Part shown: positions 43,879 to 51,300 of the stretch, piece after piece
Layout: every line of letters starts with the position of its first letter
How positions within the stretch are numbered: position 1 is the stretch's first letter
DNA from: Megasphaera cerevisiae DSM 20462
GTDB taxonomy: Bacteria > Bacillota > Negativicutes > Veillonellales > Megasphaeraceae
Direction: 5' to 3'
DNA: 64,000 bases
Assembly (NCBI RefSeq): GCF_001045675.1
Contig: NZ_LEKT01000002.1
Location: forward strand, 1-64,000
Program-made: the position numbers and the translations under genes
Notes under the pieces: generated by a model
Databases searched by the model: none
Told to the model about the DNA's origin: nothing
What the model saw: only the letters and a program-made list of their open reading frames with translations

Positions 43879-45107
43879 TTCATCGACACCTCCAAATCAC
43901 CCTGCCGCTGCAAAGCACCGGCAGCAATACGTATATGCAGCATTTCAGCCGGCACAGCCCGCTTAAAAGCATGTACGGCTGCTTCCCTGCCATTCTGCAT
44001 AACAACAAGGGTTCCATCCCGCTGCGGCGAACGGACACGGCAGGACAGGGTCACAGCCTCCGTGCCGCTGAGCCGCTGCGGCACGAGATTACCTACGCCG
44101 CTGCCGGCGGCAACCCGGATAGTACACGGAGCCAGCGCCCGGCCGCGTATGTATGAAGCCGCACAGTCGGCCAGCTGCTCTGCCTCCATCGATACAAAAT
44201 CGACCAGATCATGCACATGAAGTACGTTCCCCGCCGCAAACACACCGGGAATATCCGTCTGAAAATGCTCGTCCACAACGGCGCCTTTAGTCTGTTCGTC
44301 TAAGGTCAGGCCTGCCCCCTCCGACAATTCATTTTCCGGGATAAGCCCGACAGACAAAATCAACGTATCACAGCTGTATTCCTTTTCCGTACCGGCAATA
44401 GGCCGCATATGGCCGTCTACTTCAGAAACGACAACGCCCTGCAGGCGGCTGCCGCCTTTAATCTCCGTTATGGTGTGGCTCAAATATAGCGGAATGCCGT
44501 AGTCGTGCAAACATTGCTGTATATTGCGCGGCAGGCCGCTGGCATAAGGCATAATTTCAAAAACAGCTTTGACACGCGCGCCTTCCAGTGTCATACGGCG
44601 GGCCATGATCATGCCGATATCCCCGGACCCCAGGATGACGACCTCCTTGCCGGGCATACGGTTGTACATATTGATATATGCCTGTGCGGTTCCGGCTGTA
44701 AAAACGCCGGCAGGCCGTTCGCCGGGAATACCCAGGGCACCGCGGGATCGTTCCCGGCAGCCCATGGCCAGCATAATGGCCTTTGCTTTCCATACCTTGA
44801 GACCGTCGCGGCAGGCCGCCGTAACGGTCTTATCCGGGGAAATGTGCAGCACCATCGTATCCACCGCATAGGGGATATGCAGCGCCTCCGCTTCATCAAT
44901 AAAGCGCCGGGCATATTCCGGACCGCTCAACGTCTCGCCAAACCGTGTCAAGCCAAACCCGTCATGAATGCACTGACGCAAAATGCCGCCCAGACTCGCT
45001 TCCCGTTCCAGAATCAGAATATCCTCGATTCCTTTCTTTCGCAATTCCACCGCCGCCGCCAGTCCGGCTGGCCCGCCGCCAATAATAATTACATCCTTTT
45101 CCATCAT
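43875..45107 (-). CDS. FAD-dependent pyridine-nucleotide oxidoreductase (GlpB-position partner)
   Basis: A 410-residue flavoprotein with an FAD Rossmann motif IIIGGGPAGLAAAVELRKKG (~7-26), an NAD(P) motif VILGSGDIGMIMARRM (~158) and GVFAAGNVLHVHDLVDFVSMEA (~282), typical of the disulfide-reductase-like family without the cysteine pair. It sits between a GlpA-like gene and DUF1667, with 2 bp to the former, and likely passes electrons from the GlpA-like dehydrogenase to NAD or another acceptor. Confidence 0.88.
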   Translation of the reverse strand: MMEKDVIIIGGGPAGLAAAVELRKKGIEDILILEREASLGGILRQCIHDGFGLTRFGETLSGPEYARRFIDEAEALHIPYAVDTMVLHISPDKTVTAACRDGLKVWKAKAIMLAMGCRERSRGALGIPGERPAGVFTAGTAQAYINMYNRMPGKEVVILGSGDIGMIMARRMTLEGARVKAVFEIMPYASGLPRNIQQCLHDYGIPLYLSHTITEIKGGSRLQGVVVSEVDGHMRPIAGTEKEYSCDTLILSVGLIPENELSEGAGLTLDEQTKGAVVDEHFQTDIPGVFAAGNVLHVHDLVDFVSMEAEQLADCAASYIRGRALAPCTIRVAAGSGVGNLVPQRLSGTEAVTLSCRVRSPQRDGTLVVMQNGREAAVHAFKRAVPAEMLHIRIAAGALQRQGDLEVSMK

Positions 45108-45109
45108 TT

Positions 45110-46564
45110 CTACTCACGCACCTTTCCCGCAAGGACCCATGACCCGGGCCGGCAATAGCGAATGTCCGCGGCCGGCCGGCCCAATTCCTGTTCCAGCATC
45201 TGTTCCACACGCATCTGGCAGTAGCCGCCCTGACAGCGTCCCATCATACAGCGTGTCCGGTATTTGACAGCCGTCATCGTATGTATATCCAGAGGATTAT
45301 GAATCGCCTGCAGTATTTCCGCCTTGGTAACCTTTTCACAGCGGCAGATAATTTCACCGTAATCAGGGTTTTCCCGGATCAATGCATCCTGTTCCGCCGG
45401 CGTACGATCTGCAAAGCGCCGGATACCCTTCCGTACCGGATCAAAGGAGGTATTGGGCCGAAAGGCTTCCCGCTCCCGCATAAGTTCGACAACATATGCC
45501 GCAATGGGGACGGCCGAAGTCAATCCCGGTGATTCGATCCCTACCAAATTTACCGCATGGGGCGCCACATCATCACGAATTTCGATCTTGTAATCCTGGA
45601 TCGTGCCGTTTTCATCGACCCATTTGGGAAGAATCCCGGAAAAATTACGAATCTGATCTTTTTTTTCAATATGCGGCCATAACCGCGACGCGCTTTCCTT
45701 CAAAAAATCCATATTCCCCTGCGGTACGCCATAATAGGAAAAATCCGTTACCGTCTCCGCATTCGGCCCGACAGTCACATTTCCATCGAGGGTGTTGGTA
45801 ACATGAACGCCCATATACGTATTGCTCGGCACAGGGTATACCGGCATAGGCAGCAGCGCTCCCAGCTTTTTGTCCAGGATAATATAATCCCCTTTGGACC
45901 CAATCACGCGATACCCCGTTATACCAAGCATATCGGAAATCTCCTTACAGCCCAGCCCGGCCGCATTGATCACCCAGCGTGACGAAAAAACCTCCCGCGC
46001 CGTCTGCACATGATACCGATCCGCTGCATCCCGGAAGATTCCGGTCACGTTCCGGTTGAAAAAGAAATGCGCGCCGTTATGACAGGCATTTTCAGCCAAT
46101 GCTACCGTAAAAAGAAACGGATCCATAATCCCGCTGTTATGAGACCACATGGCAAATTTCCCGACCACAGCCGGCACCAGCTCATGGAGCTTTTCCGTAC
46201 CTATGATCTCCAAACCGGCTGCACCGTTGGCTTGGCCCTGCGCAATCGTCCGGTTCAGCTGCGCCATGTCCTCTTCTGTATTTCCCACAAGTACCTTACC
46301 GCATCGCTTAAACGGAAAATCCAGCTCATCGGCCAGATCCCCCATCATTCGATTGGCCTTGACGCAAAATTTGGCCTTCAGCGAACCCGTATCATACGCA
46401 AAGCCGCCATGCACGACGGCAGAGTTCCTCCCGCTCGTTTCGTTGCAAACATCTAAATTTTTTTCAAGAACTGCCACCTGCAGATCATACCGGGATAACT
46501 CCCTGGCAATGGCACTGCCGATGACACCGGCACCAATAATCAAGACATCATATTGTGTATCCAT
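45110..46564 (-). CDS. GlpA-like FAD-dependent dehydrogenase with C-terminal [2Fe-2S] domain
   Basis: A 484-residue flavoprotein of the glycerol-3-phosphate dehydrogenase/L-2-hydroxyacid oxidase fold. The FAD motif is DVLIIGAGVIGSAIARELSRY (~6), and the C terminus carries the bacterioferredoxin-type [2Fe-2S] motif CRCEKV...CMMGRCQGGYC (~400-450), as in GlpA. It heads an operon with an NAD(P) flavoprotein, DUF1667 and an MFS organic-anion carrier. That makes glycerol-3-phosphate only one of several possible substrates; a 2-hydroxy acid is equally likely. A good promoter lies 65-90 bp upstream. Confidence 0.86.
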   Translation of the reverse strand: MDTQYDVLIIGAGVIGSAIARELSRYDLQVAVLEKNLDVCNETSGRNSAVVHGGFAYDTGSLKAKFCVKANRMMGDLADELDFPFKRCGKVLVGNTEEDMAQLNRTIAQGQANGAAGLEIIGTEKLHELVPAVVGKFAMWSHNSGIMDPFLFTVALAENACHNGAHFFFNRNVTGIFRDAADRYHVQTAREVFSSRWVINAAGLGCKEISDMLGITGYRVIGSKGDYIILDKKLGALLPMPVYPVPSNTYMGVHVTNTLDGNVTVGPNAETVTDFSYYGVPQGNMDFLKESASRLWPHIEKKDQIRNFSGILPKWVDENGTIQDYKIEIRDDVAPHAVNLVGIESPGLTSAVPIAAYVVELMREREAFRPNTSFDPVRKGIRRFADRTPAEQDALIRENPDYGEIICRCEKVTKAEILQAIHNPLDIHTMTAVKYRTRCMMGRCQGGYCQMRVEQMLEQELGRPAADIRYCRPGSWVLAGKVRE

Positions 46565-46623
46565 GTCTTTCTCCCTTCTGTTATTTTGTATTTTTATTTT
46601 ATGTAATATATTTCATATTTTGA

Positions 46624-46653
46624 ATTATATTACTATCTAATGTATGATGTCAA
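46624..46653 (-). promoter_or_regulatory. Promoter of the GlpA-like operon
   Basis: Minus-strand -35 TTGACA (46648-46653), 18-bp spacer, -10 TATAAT (46624-46629). Confidence 0.75.
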
Positions 46654-46724
46654 CGCATGTATGAATTCTACTTTCGCAAATTAATTTTTCAAGCATGTAT
46701 TTTGATTATATGATGGCGTAAAAA

Positions 46725-46768
46725 GACATAAAAAAAGTCGGATAAAATATCCGGCATTTTTTTATGTC
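46725..46768. terminator. Hairpin terminator upstream of the GlpA-like operon
   Basis: GACATAAAAAAA pairs with TTTTTTTATGTC and an inner GGATA/TATCC stem closes the loop, so U-rich arms face both ways. It insulates the operon promoter from minus-strand transcripts arriving from the RNA repeats. Confidence 0.65.
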
Positions 46769-46869
46769 TGAACTAGGGCGATCCCGCAACGGCAGCTTGA
46801 AAATACAGCCGCCGCCATTATACACTTAATATCTCAATTTTGGTAAAAAAAACAGCACCGTACTCCTTC

Positions 46870-47169
46870 TTGAAAAATCACGAACAAGGTCGTATAATAC
46901 AAAAAAAGATAGTTGGGTGGCGCTACACCGGCCCTCCTCATAATAATATGTTTGAAGAAGGCCGTGTACCGCGAGTATGCGGTCTTTTTTCATGGGCAGA
47001 TTTAGGATATTATCTTATCTGCCCATGAAAATAATCAATGCGACTAACGTTGCAAACGCTGCCATTAGTGATACCGACTCGTATACGCTCATAGGCTACC
47101 ACCGACGGCTATGCCTAGTCCTTTAGGGCCCCCGTTCTGGAGGGAACCGGATAGACCAAACTATCTTTG
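46870..47169 (+). ncRNA. Structured RNA unit 1 (with promoter)
   Basis: Promoter TTGAAA (46870-46875), 17 bp, TATAAT (46893-46898). The RNA from about 46905 closes on itself: AAAGATAGTT near the 5' end pairs with AACTATCTTT at 47159-47168. Inside are a TACAC..GTGTA arm, an ACCGC/GCGGT hairpin followed by TTTTTT (a possible early terminator), an 11-bp CATGGGCAGAT hairpin, an ACTAA/TTAGT helix enclosing CGTTGCAAACG, and a GGAGGG segment able to pair with CCCTCC near the 5' end. I do not recognise the family. Intramolecular pairing and the promoter are seen; function is unknown. Confidence 0.65.
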
Positions 47170-47238
47170 TTTGCAAGTATAGTATAAAACAATGTAAAAT
47201 GTATCTTTTATATTTTGTTTCTTCTCATGCAGTGACTC

Positions 47239-47511
47239 TTGAAAAATCACTGCCAATACCGTATAATACAAAAAGAGATAGTTCGGTGGCTGTACACCGG
47301 CTCTCCTCTTAAATTCAGTAATTTGAAGAAGGCCGTGTACCGCGGGTATGCGGTCTTTTTTCATGTACAGATTACGATGTTATCTTATCTGCGCACGGAA
47401 ATGATTAACACTATTAACGTTGCAAACGCTACCATTAATGATAACGACTCGTATACGCTCATAGGCTACCCCTCCGTTCTGGAGGGAACCGGATACACCA
47501 AACTATCTCTC
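47239..47511 (+). ncRNA. Structured RNA unit 2 (with promoter)
   Basis: Same promoter (TTGAAA 47239-47244, 17 bp, TATAAT 47262-47267) and same architecture as unit 1. The closing helix is AGAGATAGTT/AACTATCTCT, where one A-T pair of unit 1 is G-C. The inner helix is ATTAA/TTAAT, where the C-G pair of units 1 and 3 is T-A. It lacks about 30 nt present in the other two, leaving a clean CCCTCC-GTTCT-GGAGGG hairpin. The early T6 after the ACCGC/GCGGT hairpin is kept. Confidence 0.65.
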
Positions 47512-47594
47512 TGGTTGCAAGTATAACATAATTATAACGTGTAAGGCAATGTAACATATACAGTTTGTAATGCTATTCTTTCTCTTCGCAGCTC

Positions 47595-47894
47595 TTGAAA
47601 AATAATTGCCAATACCGTATAATACAAAAAGAGATAGTTCGGTGGTGGTACACCGGCTCTCCTCATAATAATAAGTTTGAAGAAGGCCGTGTACCGCTGG
47701 TATGCGGTCATTTTTCATGAGCGGATTAGAATATTATCTTATCTGCGCACGGAAATGATTAACACTACTAACGTTGCAAACGCTACCATTAGTGATAACG
47801 ACTCGTATACGCTCATAGGCTACCACCGACGGCTATGCCTAGTCCTTTAGGGCCCCCGTTCTGGAGGGAACCGGATAGACCAAACTATCTCTTT
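47595..47894 (+). ncRNA. Structured RNA unit 3 (with promoter)
   Basis: Promoter TTGAAA (47595-47600), 17 bp, TATAAT (47618-47623). Closing helix AAAGAGATAGTT with AACTATCTCTTT. The early hairpin keeps GGT..GCGGT but is followed by CATTTTT. A 65-nt core (ACGTTGCAAACGCT through GCTCATAGGCTACC) is nearly identical in all three units. It is followed 60 bp later by a strong terminator. Confidence 0.65.
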
Positions 47895-47954
47895 GTTTGC
47901 AAGTATAACATACGAGAAAATGTAAAATATATATTTTGTAATCTTATTTGTAGC

Positions 47955-48002
47955 AAAATGACATGGCATAGTAAAAATCTCACTATGCCATGTCATTTTT
48001 TG
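47955..48002. terminator. Terminator at the end of the RNA array
   Basis: A 15-bp perfect stem (AATGACATGGCATAG with its complement) with T6 on the plus strand and A/T-rich flanks on the other. Confidence 0.9.
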
Positions 48003-48030
48003 CTTTCTATACCTAACCGTTTTTTCAACA

Positions 48031-48058
48031 AAAAGGGACCGATCTCCCGGTCCCTTTT
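48031..48058. terminator. Terminator of the TonB-dependent receptor gene
   Basis: AAAAGGGACCG pairs with CGGTCCCTTTT; on the minus strand it is followed by TTTTTGTTG. It lies about 340 bp past the receptor stop codon. Confidence 0.75.
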
Positions 48059-48397
48059 GAGAAAATGATTCGGCCCTTGCAGAAATGAGGTAACGCAGGG
48101 CCTATATGATACGGCAGACATGCTGCGTATAGACAGCAGGCTGCCAGGTATCAGCAAGTAACCGGGTCGGGCGGTGTGGACTACCCATGTATGCGGACTG
48201 CTTTATGCCGGTTCTTGTTTGCGGGCGCCATGAATGGACGCCCCTACGCAGATACCGGGGACGGCGGTACGCTATGGGCATGATTCGGGTATTGTAATGC
48301 CCAACCGAGTACGGAAATCCCATTCATTGACAACGCGTAGAGGCTCGATTCATCAAGCCCGGCCCGGCCACACAGTGGCGACCCCGCGATTTGTTAA
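48059..48397. other. Non-coding stretch downstream of the receptor
   Basis: No convincing gene. It holds several short G-C-rich hairpins: GGCCC/GGGCC near 48072-48101, and GGGCG-CCAT-GA-ATGG-ACGCCC near 48223-48244. It is probably the long 3' untranslated part of the receptor transcript. Confidence 0.4.
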
Positions 48398-51300
48398 CTA
48401 GAATTTGTATGTCATTTGGATTCTTGTATAGTCTCCCAGGCTGAAGTTTTCGCTGCCATAGAGGGTATCGCGCTTGCCGATGCCCTTGGCATCGAAGGTA
48501 TAGAACGCTTCCAGGAGGATGTCTTTAGCCGGGACGTAGCCGCCGCCGACGGTGAAGCTCTTGATGCCGTCGAGGTAGCGGTCGGGGACGCCTTCCGTAC
48601 CGTTGCCGCCGAAGAAGGAGCCGTGCTGGAAGTATTTATAGTCGGCGAAGGCATTCCAGCTGCCGGGCCGGTCCGTATCGGACTTGCCGATGTCGACGCG
48701 GGCTACCCAGAAGTGAGGCGTGCCGCCACTCGCTCTGCCGCCGAAGTCAAAGGTAGAGTTGCCCGCTTCATGATTTTCATAGATCGTATGGCCATTCATA
48801 TAGCGGGCAAAGTCGGTGCGATTCTGGCCGTAGTCCAGGGAGACAGCGGCATTGTCGCCGCGAGCCGCTGCAAAGGAATGATTGTCGTCTCCCGTAGAGC
48901 GCAGATACCAAGCCATGACGCCGAAGTCCGGCGAGAAGGAGTGTTTCGCCTGGATGTAGGCGGCTCGTTCGATAGCCGGGATAGTGTCCTTTTGCAGGAC
49001 CGTGCCGGTCACTTTAATGACGGCGCCGATAACCTTTCCTAATTCAACTCTAGGCAACGTACTTCTATCCTCTGTAAACATATTTAAATTACTAACCAAG
49101 GTGTCAAAGTAGCTAGCCGCCACACCCGAAACCAGAATAAATACGTCCTTACCATCTTCATCCTTATAGAATATCGAGCCGCTCTTTTCTCCCAGATTCC
49201 TGTCAATCAGGTCTGTATAGATATCTTCTTTTGATTCCACCAGTCCTTTAAACGTATACCCATTCTTTTCACACGCAGTTTTTGCACGTTCGGTAAGATT
49301 ATCAACAATAATCGTTTCATTGGTCTCCCACCAATTCTTCAAATACGCGGCACCATCTCCCTGCAGCGGCGACCCGTTATTGTAGCTGATATTGCTCAAT
49401 TGTTGACTCGCAGCATAGCTTATCCCAGTCGTATCGGTATATTCCTGCCCATCTTTCTCGTATACATATGAAACAACTGGTGTCTTAGGTCTATATTCTC
49501 CTGTCCAGTCATCTCTCACATAATCTCCGTATGCAGCATGGGACAAATCATACAGTTTTTTTACGACAGCAAGCTGTTCCGTTGGCGTCTTTGCTGCCTT
49601 CAATTGCTGGAAGAAATTGACATTTGAACCGGAATCAGATACGATCACTTCCTTCTTCGTACCGCTAATTTTTACCTCTAATCCTACAAACTCACTCAGC
49701 GTGGGATTCCGATAGAAGGTCTGCTTCGTCGCGTGGGTATAGGCAGAGTCGCTGATACCGGTACTGGAACTGAAATCACCGTAACCCAACCGCACCTGAT
49801 TCTTGCCGCTGGTCCACACAGCCCGTCCGCCGTCGTATTCCTTGCCAAACCAGTACCCTGTGACGCCCATGGGTTCCGTAAGACGGCCCACGGAGAAATC
49901 CCATTTGTTGGCATGCTGGGTCACATCGATGGTATCGAGGCGCTGATGATTCAGACCTTTGGAGTCACTGACGTCGTGCTTCGTATCGACACCGCTCATG
50001 CCGGCAGCGCTGCCCAGAACAGTGACATTCGTATTGTCGCCAATGCGGGCGTCAAATCCGAGGCGCAAACGCTGTTCAAAGCCGTGGCCCTTTTGATCGA
50101 GCATATTTTTCGCTGCATCGCCTACATGCGTCGTCGTCGTCACCGTAGCCACCGGCTTGTCTGTCCCGCCGTGGACATTCCAGCGCGCCTGATAATCACC
50201 GATCAGCTCCACGCCGGGCTTCTTGTTCACCTCAAAGGGCGCCGTAATAAAGGTATCTCGCTGTACGTTCTTTTCTACAACCACACTTCCTGCAACGGCA
50301 TTCGTTACAACCGCCTTTTTATCTTCCTGTTTCTTCGTGCCATTATAGCCAACCTTCATATTCACACCGAATTTATAGACCCGTTCCTGCAAAGCCCGGT
50401 CATCATCATGGTGATTGAACAGGTTGTCGACACCGAAGTACACGAGAGAATCCTTACTCATCTTTTTTTGTACAATGACATTCCAGATACCAAAGGTCTT
50501 TTTTTCATAGGTCTGCTTACCATTTTCAGCAAAAAAATATTTAATGATCGATTTATTCTTATCATCCGGATCTATGCTAGATATCATGTAGTTGCCATTG
50601 CCGGCAATAGAATTGCTGTCGAGCATATTGATATAATAATCGCCCCAAAGAGAACCGCTCCAGCCGCTCTGTATATCGTCATAGGAGATGCCGATGTCGA
50701 TCTTATGCTGGGGCTTATCTAACAACTGGCGCGGCATATCAGGATCACTCTTGTTGATGGCATGGAGCCAGGCATAACCCAACTTTGCCTTCCAGTGACT
50801 GCCTAATTTCTGTTCCACCGAGGCTTGAAAGCCCGTGATTTCCGCCTTGCCGATGTTCTTGAAGCTATAGATCATATCCGGTGCGGAAGCGAATTTCATG
50901 GAGCCCAGGGGCGTATCTTCCGTCAATCCGGGAGAAAAATCCATCAAGCTGCCGGTAAAATAGGTTGTCATATAGTTACGGATGCGATTGTAAAATATCC
51001 CGGCCCGCGCATAGGTATTCGCATTTTCTCCTTCAATGGAAAGGTCCATATTGACCGATTCTTCCGGCTTCAAATCAGGATTACCTGCCCAATACCACCC
51101 CAGTTTGGAAATACCTAGCATGACCGGATTGCCGCCATACATTTCCCAGTTATAATAGAGCTCGCCCATACCTGGCTCTGTATAGCCTGTACCGAAGTTC
51201 GCTTTTAAACGGCGATGGACATTGCCGCCGAGATTATGAGTCATGCCCATATTGGCACTGATATTGGATCCGAACAGACTGCTGTGATCAAAGCGGATGA

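Larger units (their letters stand above)
46850..47940 (+). repeat. Three tandem ~360-bp repeat units encoding a structured RNA
   Basis: Units recur with promoters at 46870, 47239 and 47595 (spacing 369 and 356 bp). They share promoter, body and a trailing AT-rich linker, so they arose by tandem duplication rather than by separate insertions. The units differ by point changes and by a ~30-bp segment missing from unit 2. No long reading frame is shared. A strong terminator (47955-48002) closes the array. Confidence 0.85.

Noticed and set aside
46911-47000. Possible T-box leader (GGTGG and ACCGC followed by T6) in the RNA units
   Set aside because: The order and spacing of T-box motifs are wrong, there is no stem I with a specifier loop, and no amino-acid gene follows.
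47025-47130. Short frame shared by the three repeat units (VANA...SYTLIGY)
   Set aside because: Differences between copies change amino acids while preserving base pairs, there is no consistent ribosome-binding site, and the frame ends differently in unit 2.
46850-47940. CRISPR array or retron RNA
   Set aside because: Units are ~360 bp with no short repeat-spacer pattern; no reverse transcriptase or Cas gene lies nearby.
48102-48323. 73-residue minus-strand frame in the gap after the receptor
   Set aside because: No ribosome-binding site, no domain, and low-complexity arginine-rich content; most likely untranslated 3' sequence.
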